Below are positions 1 through 6,356 of a stretch of DNA of 6,356 nt, one piece after another. The position numbers and the translations under genes are program-made. The stretch's first letter is position 1. Each line of letters begins with the position of its first letter. The notes under the pieces are model-generated. The model had not been told where the DNA came from. It ran no database searches and worked only from the letters and a program-made list of their open reading frames with translations. This stretch comes from a bacterium (lineage in GTDB: Bacteria > Fidelibacterota > Marinisomatia > Marinisomatales > JAHJCW01). The stretch spans positions 1 to 6,356 of the forward strand of contig JAHJCW010000228.1 of NCBI GenBank assembly GCA_018812885.1. The letters run 5' to 3'.

Positions 1-1
1 G

Positions 2-787
2 AAAGTAATCGGTGGTATAACCGAAAAATGCACAGAAATTGGCAAAATTCTATATGAATCAATTATTGACACTGTAGTACCTGTTTCTTCACCCGAAACT
101 GCCGAAACTGTTAAATTATTAGAAAATACATTTCGCTCAATCAACATTGGACTTGCCAACGAAGTCGCAATTATGTGTGAAAAACTTGGTGTAGACGTTT
201 GGGAGGTTATCGATGCTGCGGCAACAAAACCTTTTGGGTTTATGAAATTTACACCGGGACCCGGATTGGGGGGACATTGTATTCCAATTGACCCTCATTA
301 TTTATCATGGAAGATGAAAACTTTGAATTACCGGGCAAGATTTATCGAGCTTGCCGGCGAGATAAATACCGGTATGCCACTACACGTTTTAGATTTAATT
401 AGTAAAGGACTTAATCGATCTCAGCAGTCTATTAATGGAAGCAAAATATTAGTTTTAGGTATTGCGTATAAAAAAGATATAGACGATGTCAGAGAATCAC
501 CTGCACTGGATGTGATGACGCTATTAGAACTGGGCGGCGCATACGTTGACTATTATGATGGTTATGTACCCAAAATCAAATGGAATGGTGAAGATAAGTA
601 TAGCCAAAAGAAATTATCATCAGAAATATTACATGAATATGATACTGTTGTAATCCTTACAGATCATTCAAATATTGACTATGATTTAGTCAAATCAGAA
701 TCAAAATTGATTGTTGATACTCGCAACGTATTCTCAGGTATTAAAAATCCAAAAATAATTCGTTTAGGTAATAGTCAAAGTAATTAG
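2..787 (+). CDS. wbpA: UDP-N-acetylglucosamine 6-dehydrogenase, WbpA type (5' end cut by window)
   Basis: This cytoplasmic enzyme oxidises C6 of UDP-GlcNAc (or a close UDP-HexNAc) to the uronic acid with two NAD+, supplying a precursor for capsule or O-antigen. The frame is open from base 2, giving 261 residues. The family runs to about 430, so the N-terminal NAD-binding Rossmann domain of roughly 170 residues lies off the left edge. Visible residues, numbered from base 2, are the K38-xxx-N42 pair in KLLENTFR, matching the conserved Lys and Asn of UDP-sugar dehydrogenases. The catalytic Cys93 (bases 278-280) lies in GPGLGGHCIPIDP. The C-terminal UDP-binding domain has GIAYKKDIDDVRESPA (about 153-168) and later TDHSNIDY and VDTRN. 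The stretch TKPFGFMKF just before the Cys motif is typical of WbpA rather than of UDP-glucose or UDP-ManNAc dehydrogenases (Ugd, WecC). The reading frame is intact to TAG at 785-787. The exact sugar substrate is inferred from resemblance; the family is near certain. Confidence 0.93.
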   Translation, partial: KVIGGITEKCTEIGKILYESIIDTVVPVSSPETAETVKLLENTFRSINIGLANEVAIMCEKLGVDVWEVIDAAATKPFGFMKFTPGPGLGGHCIPIDPHYLSWKMKTLNYRARFIELAGEINTGMPLHVLDLISKGLNRSQQSINGSKILVLGIAYKKDIDDVRESPALDVMTLLELGGAYVDYYDGYVPKIKWNGEDKYSQKKLSSEILHEYDTVVILTDHSNIDYDLVKSESKLIVDTRNVFSGIKNPKIIRLGNSQSN

Positions 788-794
788 AATCAAC

Positions 795-1982
795 ATGTAC
801 GATGTGGCTGTCATTGGAGGGGGAATTGTTGGATTGGCCACGGCTTTTGAATTTCTCGAGAAAAATCCATCCAGAAAGTTAATAATATTTGAAAAAGAAT
901 CGAAAGTAGCCGCCCATCAAACCGGTAATAATAGTGGCGTTATTCATTCCGGTATCTATTATAAACCCGGTTCGTTAAAAGCTAAAAATTGCCGGCTTGG
1001 CGTTAATAAACTATTGCAATTTTGTGACAAATATGGCATAAAATATGAATTATGCGGAAAATTAATTGTTGCAAATAGTGATAGTGAGATACCAAGTTTG
1101 ATGGAACTTTATAATCGCGGAATAGAAAATGGAGTACCAAATATAAAGTTATTAGATGAAGATGAAATTAGAGAGTTTGAGCCACATACAACTGGCATAA
1201 AAGGTATTCATTCTCCCTCTACCGGTATAATAGATTATAAAGATGTTTGTAATGTTTGTGTTTATATCATTGAACAAAATGGTGGTAAAATACAATTAAA
1301 TTCTAAGGTGAATGATATTGTCCAGGATAATGAAAGAATTATAATTGAAACAACGCGAGGTAATTTTCATTCTAAATCCATAATTAATTGTGCAGGACTA
1401 TACTCCGATAGAATTGCAAAGATGACTGAGCCCAATCTTGGCGTTAAAATAATACCATTTCGTGGTGAATACTATAAGTTGAAACCGGGGAAAGCACATT
1501 TAGTGAAAAACTTAATATATCCAGTTCCTAATCCGGAGTTTCCATTTCTTGGAGTTCATTTCACCCGAAAAATTGATGGTACTGTAGAAGCAGGACCAAA
1601 TGCAGTATTAGCATTTGCTAGAGAAGGTTATACTAAAACAGATATTAATTTTGCGGATTTGTTTGATATATTAGGATATCCTGCTTTTTGGAAATTGGGA
1701 AAACGATATTGGAAAATCGGAACTGCTGAGATGTTACGATCTTATTTAAAAGTTTTATTTGTAAAAGCATTAAAAAAGATAATTCCAGAAATAGAAAGTA
1801 AAGATCTAATCCCCGGTGGAAGCGGTGTTCGAGCTCAGGCACTGACTATAGACAGTAAATTACTCGATGATTTCCACATAATCAGGAATGATAATATAAC
1901 ACACATACTAAATGCTCCTTCACCGGCAGCTACAAGTGCATTCGCAATTGCGGAGCATGTAGTTTCAGTTTTTGAATCCTAA
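795..1982 (+). CDS. lhgO: L-2-hydroxyglutarate oxidase (FAD-dependent)
   Basis: LhgO oxidises L-2-hydroxyglutarate to 2-oxoglutarate using FAD and, in characterised bacterial members, passes the electrons to the membrane quinone pool. This copy has 395 residues, slightly shorter than E. coli LhgO (about 420), and looks complete. The N-terminal dinucleotide fold is seen as VAVIGGGIVGLA (4-15; G8-x-G10-xx-G13), with the ribose-binding acid at E33. Then come HQTGNNSGVIHSGIYY (41-56), NCAGLYSD (198-205), PFRGEYYKL (221-229), GPNAVLAFAREGY (267-279), SGVRAQ (343-348) and NAPSPAATSAFAIAEHV (373-389). These are the signature blocks of the LhgO branch of the DAO superfamily, and separate it from glycerol-3-phosphate dehydrogenase. 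It starts 7 bases after the dehydrogenase stop, with no Shine-Dalgarno sequence, so co-transcription is likely. E. coli lhgO sits in a glutarate catabolism operon; here the neighbour is a sugar-nucleotide gene, suggesting recycling of 2-hydroxyglutarate made during sugar synthesis (inference). Confidence 0.9.
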   Translation: MYDVAVIGGGIVGLATAFEFLEKNPSRKLIIFEKESKVAAHQTGNNSGVIHSGIYYKPGSLKAKNCRLGVNKLLQFCDKYGIKYELCGKLIVANSDSEIPSLMELYNRGIENGVPNIKLLDEDEIREFEPHTTGIKGIHSPSTGIIDYKDVCNVCVYIIEQNGGKIQLNSKVNDIVQDNERIIIETTRGNFHSKSIINCAGLYSDRIAKMTEPNLGVKIIPFRGEYYKLKPGKAHLVKNLIYPVPNPEFPFLGVHFTRKIDGTVEAGPNAVLAFAREGYTKTDINFADLFDILGYPAFWKLGKRYWKIGTAEMLRSYLKVLFVKALKKIIPEIESKDLIPGGSGVRAQALTIDSKLLDDFHIIRNDNITHILNAPSPAATSAFAIAEHVVSVFES

Positions 1983-2046
1983 TTCTTTATTTTCAAGAAA
2001 GATGTGAAGGGATACTACGATTTGTATTTAATTTCTATAAATATTA

Positions 2047-3690
2047 ATGGTTATGAATTTAGTTTATAAAAATTTAAAGCCCATATTTATTTGTTTTAAC
2101 ATATTACTTATGGCTACAATGACACTTTATGCACAAGAGGTTCCTATACCGCAAAAACATTTAGTAAACCAATTTATTGAACGTCAAATTACTTTAGGAA
2201 ATCTTTCGCAAGCCGATGCGGGTGTGCGGCCGTTAACTTATTCAAAAGTTAGAAATATGCTGAAACATTTAGCGATAGTTACTGATGACTTATCGATTAA
2301 AGATCAGCAATTATTAAAAAGATTCGAGTCTGAATTTTCTATACAGAAATTCGACAGTAGACCTAACTTTCCATTGCAGAAATCATTTTTACAGAGTATT
2401 GGTAATACTGCATTTGGAAAATATCAATTACACGGGTCTGAACCGCATTTTTTATCATATAGAGATTCGGCTGTTTATGCTTGGGCAGATATACGTGAAA
2501 CGATGCGTTTAGAAACGGTTGATGAATCAATCTACCGACGTTTCACAGATCAAGTGTCTGTTTTGGGCTCACTGTCGGATAAATTATCATTTTACGTAAA
2601 CTTTACAATGAATCGGTTTGTAGGTGATTCATCATTAGTATATGAAATTGAAGATTTCAAAAATGAAGACCATCCGTACTTTGATTTTGTCAATTGGACA
2701 CTATGGTATCAATCCGAAGCCGCTTTCCATGTTTCAACTAAATATGGTGATTTTCAATTGAGCAAAACACCTGTGATTTGGGGTTTTTCACCGGAGCATT
2801 CGCCAATTCTTTCCGGCAGCACGCAAACATTTCCATATATTAATTATTCATTTAGATATAAAAATATGGGATTCCATTTTATACACGGTTCTTTATTGCC
2901 ATTTGAAAGCGGATTGATTCATAAGATGGAAAACTATCCACAAAAATATTTAGCTGTGCACCGAATTGAATTAGATATCAACAAAGATTTAACCATCTCA
3001 TTTAATGAAATGGTTATTTATGGCAATCGTCCCTTTGAGATAGAATACTTGATACCGGTTAATTTTTATTGGCCGACAGAGCATAATCAAGGTGACCGAG
3101 ACAATTTGCTGATGGCGTTGGATTGTTCTTGGCGTATTAAACCGGGGTTGAGATTGTACAACACTATATTTTGGGACGAGCTTGCTTGGGAAAAAGTATT
3201 AACAAAATGGTGGGCTAATAAATTTGTATTTCAAACTGGGTTTCATTGGGTATCTAAAACCAGTCCGTATCTAACAGACTTACGTGTGGAGGCAACGGTC
3301 AGCAGGCCGTGGACTTACACCCATGATGAAGTTGTTAATTCGTATGCTTCAGCTGGAATTGGTCTTGGATTGCCTCAGGGACCTAACTCACAGTCGGTAC
3401 TGATAAAAGTTGGTTTTTGGCCTTCTTACCATTGGTATTTTAATATATCTTCTATGTTTGTCCGACAAGGTTCTGGACTAGGAAGCTCTCCTTTAGATAA
3501 TTATAATTTGCGTGACAGGGAATTAGACGATAATACTCCGTTTTTACTTGGTGATGTCCAAAATTCATCAGAATTCAGAATCGAAACAAATTATACCATC
3601 AACAGGATATTTAATTTATTTGGTTTGGTGAGTTATAAATATCCGAATTCTGAATTTGGCGGACACCTTGGGATGACATTTGATTGGTAA
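2047..3690 (+). CDS. Outer-membrane capsule-assembly protein, Wzi-like, with N-terminal helical domain
   Basis: This 547-residue exported protein resembles the Wzi-like barrels of Bacteroidota and relatives. E. coli Wzi is an outer-membrane beta-barrel lectin that anchors capsule to the cell surface; a similar role here is inferred. Residues 1-29 form a signal peptide with a likely cut at LYA|QE. Residues about 34-96 look helical and contain the G-x-RPLTYSKV segment often seen at the start of these long Wzi-like proteins. The rest alternates short aromatic-rich strands and turns, as in a barrel. Recognisable blocks are VIWGFSPEHSPILSG (about 242-256), the Wzi-type WG motif; KYLAVHRIEL (about 299-308); EYLIPVNFYWPTEHNQGDRDN (about 332-352); and SRPWTYTH (about 418-425). 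The chain ends in FDW, a plausible outer-membrane assembly signal. An in-frame TAA at 2038-2040 limits the start to ATG 2047 or ATG 2053. A 64-base AT-rich gap separates it from lhgO; the next gene follows after 6 bases. The barrel family is fairly sure, the ligand unknown. Confidence 0.8.
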   Translation: MVMNLVYKNLKPIFICFNILLMATMTLYAQEVPIPQKHLVNQFIERQITLGNLSQADAGVRPLTYSKVRNMLKHLAIVTDDLSIKDQQLLKRFESEFSIQKFDSRPNFPLQKSFLQSIGNTAFGKYQLHGSEPHFLSYRDSAVYAWADIRETMRLETVDESIYRRFTDQVSVLGSLSDKLSFYVNFTMNRFVGDSSLVYEIEDFKNEDHPYFDFVNWTLWYQSEAAFHVSTKYGDFQLSKTPVIWGFSPEHSPILSGSTQTFPYINYSFRYKNMGFHFIHGSLLPFESGLIHKMENYPQKYLAVHRIELDINKDLTISFNEMVIYGNRPFEIEYLIPVNFYWPTEHNQGDRDNLLMALDCSWRIKPGLRLYNTIFWDELAWEKVLTKWWANKFVFQTGFHWVSKTSPYLTDLRVEATVSRPWTYTHDEVVNSYASAGIGLGLPQGPNSQSVLIKVGFWPSYHWYFNISSMFVRQGSGLGSSPLDNYNLRDRELDDNTPFLLGDVQNSSEFRIETNYTINRIFNLFGLVSYKYPNSEFGGHLGMTFDW

Positions 3691-3696
3691 ATTATA

Positions 3697-5322
3697 ATGA
3701 TACTTTTTAAAATTATTTCAAAGATAGGATTAGTATTAATAGTATTTATTATAAGTACGGTATCTGCACAATTATATATTCCGGCTGATCCTGCAGATTT
3801 ATTATTTACAGAACAGAAGATAATGATGGGTGGCGACGATCCCGGATCGTTAATGGTTAAGCCGGTCATTCCACATATTAAACAGTCAAAAGACTTATGG
3901 TCACTAAAAGTAAAAAATGAATTTTTTTATAACAGTGGTGCACCTAATCTCGAGAACACATCTAACATTTGGGCTGGTAAGGGTATTAGTTTTTTTACTT
4001 CGGCTAATTTCACTTACAATAGTGAATATATTTTTGCTAGTATCGAACCGTATTACTTCATATCTCAAAATGATGATTATGAGGAACCCATTCGGGTACC
4101 AAAATTCAGTCACTTGAATGATAATAGGCCGCATCTTGAAACACCTTATACATCTGCCGGAATTAGAGAAACACAATTATATTTAAATGTTAATGGATTT
4201 GGTGGTGGTTTTTCCAATGCGAACATGTGGTGGGGTCCCGGATTTCATAGTTCTTTGATGATGACCAGTAACACTACTGGTTTTGGGCATCTGATGTTGG
4301 GTACAATTAATGAGAAACGTATTAAGAATTGGGGATTTAACGGCAGATATATTTTATCTAAATTCGGTAAAAAGAGCGAATCAGAACCATATTATAGCGG
4401 GTATATTATCAATGCAACATATTATTCAGAACCAATAATTACTTTAGGATTTTCTAGAGTTATTTTGTCAGGTGGCAATAATACTGAATACGAAATAAGT
4501 TTACTGGAAGCTGCATTACTTCCCTTTGAATTTGTTAAAATTAATAAACTTGATAATCATGAAGATGCACTTAATCCGGTAGATCAAACTTATACAGGAT
4601 ATATTAATTTGCGGTTCCCTGAATCGGGTCTAGTCCTGTTTTTAGAATATGGTAGAAATGAGGGACCCAACAATTTTGAGGATTTTATCTTACATCCTGA
4701 CCATAGTAGAGCTTTTATTTTTGGTGTCAGAAAATATGGATTGATGAACAATATTAATCTAATGTTTGGGGTTGAATATGCAAATCTTATTCAAACTTCT
4801 TTTTGGCAGCTCCGAGATACACAAGATTGGTACGATGTAAATCAATTTAGTAATTATACCTATGATGGTAGATATTGGGGTGCGCATAGCGGACCAGATT
4901 CAGATGATTTCACAGTTTATTTTGCATACAATAATAAGAATATTTCCATTATTCCAACTATTAATTATGAAAGACATAATGTTACACATCCAAATGCTTT
5001 GGTATATCAAAATGCTAACACATTAGTATATGATAATTTTCTTGGCACTTATTTTATAAGTGAAGATAGGGCTGTAATATTGGATATGAGTAACGAGCCA
5101 GAAGGAAAAATTGAGTTTAAAATTGATCTTCGGTATTTATATAAAGGTGTGAAATTTTCCCTAAATTATGAATATGAATTAATCCTTAATAGAGAATTTA
5201 GATCCTCAGAGCTAAAACGGGAAAAAACGCATTCAAGTATCATTTGGCTTAACGTTGAAAAATATTTTACAGGGATATTTAATAAAAAACTTTTCAGTAA
5301 TCAAAAAGCTTCCATTTATTAA
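3697..5322 (+). CDS. Outer-membrane capsule-assembly protein, Wzi-like (tandem copy 1)
   Basis: This 541-residue protein is predicted to be an outer-membrane beta-barrel of the Wzi capsule-assembly family. A signal peptide covers residues 1-24 (STVSA|QLYIP). The mature protein is rich in aromatic residues and short alternating strands. The clearest family mark is SNANMWWGPGFHSSLMM (174-190), corresponding to the WGPG-x-x-x-S/L segment of Wzi proteins; others are FYNSGAPNLEN (77-87), SIEPYYFISQN (115-125) and LNDNRPH (140-146). Unlike the preceding gene it lacks the N-terminal helical domain and goes straight into the barrel. The next gene is a paralog, about 60% identical by eye over residues 74-223 and much less similar after about residue 250. 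A strand-like segment, SSIIWLNVEKYF (about 513-524), could be the last barrel strand, and a 17-residue tail follows it. It starts 6 bases after the preceding stop, which suggests co-translation. Binding or transport of polysaccharide is inferred from family and position. Confidence 0.8.
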   Translation: MILFKIISKIGLVLIVFIISTVSAQLYIPADPADLLFTEQKIMMGGDDPGSLMVKPVIPHIKQSKDLWSLKVKNEFFYNSGAPNLENTSNIWAGKGISFFTSANFTYNSEYIFASIEPYYFISQNDDYEEPIRVPKFSHLNDNRPHLETPYTSAGIRETQLYLNVNGFGGGFSNANMWWGPGFHSSLMMTSNTTGFGHLMLGTINEKRIKNWGFNGRYILSKFGKKSESEPYYSGYIINATYYSEPIITLGFSRVILSGGNNTEYEISLLEAALLPFEFVKINKLDNHEDALNPVDQTYTGYINLRFPESGLVLFLEYGRNEGPNNFEDFILHPDHSRAFIFGVRKYGLMNNINLMFGVEYANLIQTSFWQLRDTQDWYDVNQFSNYTYDGRYWGAHSGPDSDDFTVYFAYNNKNISIIPTINYERHNVTHPNALVYQNANTLVYDNFLGTYFISEDRAVILDMSNEPEGKIEFKIDLRYLYKGVKFSLNYEYELILNREFRSSELKREKTHSSIIWLNVEKYFTGIFNKKLFSNQKASIY

Positions 5323-5336
5323 TTTATTATTATTAA

Positions 5337-6356
5337 TTGCATTTAATTAAACATAAATCACTACTATTTTTATTCAATTTTCTTTTGGCTAAAGTATTAG
5401 TGTGTCAGGTATACCAGTCCGCAGATCCTTTTTATCTGCTAACCTTTGAACAAAAAGCTTTTAAAACTGAAAGTAATTTTACACAACTTTCACTAAGACC
5501 TTCTTTCTATAACAATTATAATGATTCAAGCATATATAATTTAAAAATTAGAAGTGAAATATTTTATAATACTAATGCACCTAATTTAGAGAATATGTCA
5601 GATCGTTGGATCGGAAAAGGCTCAGGGGTATTTAACGCATTCAATTTTTCTTTTAGAACTAATTATGTCATGGGTAGCATTGAACCTTATTATTTCATTG
5701 ATCAAAATGCGAACTATGATGAACCTTTGCGCATACCATTGTTATCCCAGTTAAATGATAATAAAAGTCATCATGAAGAATCACCTTTTCAATCAATTGG
5801 AATTCGCGAGAGTCAGTTTTATCTGCATTATAAAGGAGTAGGTGCCGGTATTTCGAACGCGAATATGTGGTGGGGACCTGGCATTCATAGTTCACTAGTA
5901 ATGAGCAATAATACATCTGGATTTACGCATATATTACTTGGAACGTTGGAGGAAAAACGTTATAAAAATTGGGGAGTAATCGGGCGATATATATTTTCAA
6001 AATTTGATGATAGAAATAAATATGAACCATACTTTACATCTGTAATTCTTGGTTTAACATATTATTCTGATCCTATCGTCTCTATTGGTATTACGAAATC
6101 TGCCCTAACAGGAGGTACTTCTCCTCAGGCAGATAGTGTAGGTTGGGTTGACGCAGCCCTTGCATTTTTAAATGGATTTACCTGGGGTGATCCTAAAACC
6201 TATAGAGAAAGATGGAGTTATGATGATCATTTAATTTCTACATATATATCCACATACTTCCCAAAATCTCAATTAACTATTTTTCTTGAGGTTGGTAGAA
6301 ATGATATTACTACGGATTTCACTAATTTCATATTAACTCCCGATCATTCCATTAGA
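5337..6356 (+). CDS. Outer-membrane capsule-assembly protein, Wzi-like (tandem copy 2; 3' end cut, TTG start)
   Basis: The frame is open from just after a TAA at 5334-5336 to the right edge, giving 340 residues with no stop. There is no ATG before the conserved region. TTG 5337 is the best start because it yields a full signal peptide: Lys/His-rich residues 2-7, a hydrophobic core over about 9-22, and a probable cut at LVC|QVYQ. The mature N-terminus aligns with the upstream paralog (QVYQSADP against QLYIPADP). GTG 5400 would remove nearly all of the signal, and ATT 5346 is a rarer alternative. The core repeats the paralog's motifs: FYNTNAPNLEN (76-86), SIEPYYFIDQN (114-124), LNDNKSH (139-145) and SNANMWWGPG (173-182), the last ten residues identical in both. 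Similarity falls after about residue 250 and returns at EVGRND and FILTPDHS near the edge. About 200 residues should be missing, judging by the paralog. The start lies 14 bases after the preceding stop without a Shine-Dalgarno sequence. It is likely a functional tandem duplicate, although a lost ATG is possible. Confidence 0.77.
   Translation, partial: MHLIKHKSLLFLFNFLLAKVLVCQVYQSADPFYLLTFEQKAFKTESNFTQLSLRPSFYNNYNDSSIYNLKIRSEIFYNTNAPNLENMSDRWIGKGSGVFNAFNFSFRTNYVMGSIEPYYFIDQNANYDEPLRIPLLSQLNDNKSHHEESPFQSIGIRESQFYLHYKGVGAGISNANMWWGPGIHSSLVMSNNTSGFTHILLGTLEEKRYKNWGVIGRYIFSKFDDRNKYEPYFTSVILGLTYYSDPIVSIGITKSALTGGTSPQADSVGWVDAALAFLNGFTWGDPKTYRERWSYDDHLISTYISTYFPKSQLTIFLEVGRNDITTDFTNFILTPDHSIR

Noticed and set aside
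1645..1842. Reverse-strand open frame of 65 codons inside lhgO
   Set aside because: It lies wholly inside a well-conserved oxidase gene, shows no recognisable domain and has no initiation signal; an AT-rich antisense shadow.
1982..2003. Possible terminator hairpin after lhgO (TTCTT ... AAGAA)
   Set aside because: The stem is about 5 base pairs of mostly A/T, the loop is seven bases and no T run follows, so it is too weak to call.
1983..2046. Promoter in the 64-base gap before the first barrel gene
   Set aside because: There is a TTTG at 2021-2024 with a TA three bases upstream, but it deviates from the Bacteroidota TAnnTTTG element and no clear -33 box lies at the right distance. The gap is large enough for a promoter, but the sequence does not show one convincingly.
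3633..4176. Two reverse-strand frames (3633-3869, 3904-4176) and one forward frame (3917-4117) overlapping the barrel genes
   Set aside because: All overlap coding sequence with clear signal peptide or barrel motifs in another frame, and have low-complexity Ile/Thr-rich translations without motifs.
5400..5402. GTG 5400 as start of the last gene
   Set aside because: It would begin two residues before the expected signal peptidase cut and remove the signal peptide, whereas the open upstream frame encodes a good one.
5280..5420. A frameshift joining the two tandem barrel genes, or a broken single gene
   Set aside because: Each has its own signal peptide and the same motif order from the N-terminus, and a stop plus a new start separates them, so these are two genes.
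5695..5916. Reverse-strand frame of 73 codons
   Set aside because: It is antisense to the most conserved part of the second tandem barrel gene, whose forward frame is supported by paralogy.

Overview
The window holds five same-strand genes and almost no non-coding DNA. It looks like the end of a surface-polysaccharide (capsule or O-antigen) locus running into outer-membrane capsule-assembly genes. The first gene is cut by the left edge and the fifth by the right edge. The DNA is AT-rich, none of the starts has a clear Shine-Dalgarno sequence, and the three exported proteins all appear to begin with Gln after signal-peptide removal. Together with the type of Wzi-like barrels, this points to Bacteroidota or a relative in the FCB group (for example Ignavibacteria). 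That placement is inference from style, not from a marker gene.

Left part (2-1982): the C-terminal two-thirds of a WbpA-type UDP-N-acetylglucosamine 6-dehydrogenase, which makes the uronic acid precursor UDP-GlcNAcA. Seven bases later comes a complete L-2-hydroxyglutarate oxidase (LhgO). The pairing makes sense if the locus also encodes a WbpB-type 3-dehydrogenase outside the window. Such enzymes regenerate NAD+ by reducing 2-oxoglutarate to 2-hydroxyglutarate, and LhgO could turn that product back into 2-oxoglutarate.

Right part (2047-6356): three consecutive genes for exported outer-membrane beta-barrel proteins of the capsule-assembly Wzi type. The first (2047-3690) belongs to a subfamily with a short helical N-terminal domain. 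The second (3697-5322) and third (5337 to the right edge) are tandem paralogs, about 60% identical by eye over a 150-residue core. The third has no ATG and most likely starts at TTG 5337, the only usual start codon that leaves an intact signal peptide.

Gaps between genes are 7, 64, 6 and 14 bases. One or two transcription units are plausible, with the 64-base gap the only place for an internal promoter. I see no tRNA, rRNA, CRISPR, insertion sequence, integrase or convincing terminator. Every family here is known. The points of interest are the dehydrogenase-LhgO coupling and the tandem Wzi-like series, not an entirely new system.
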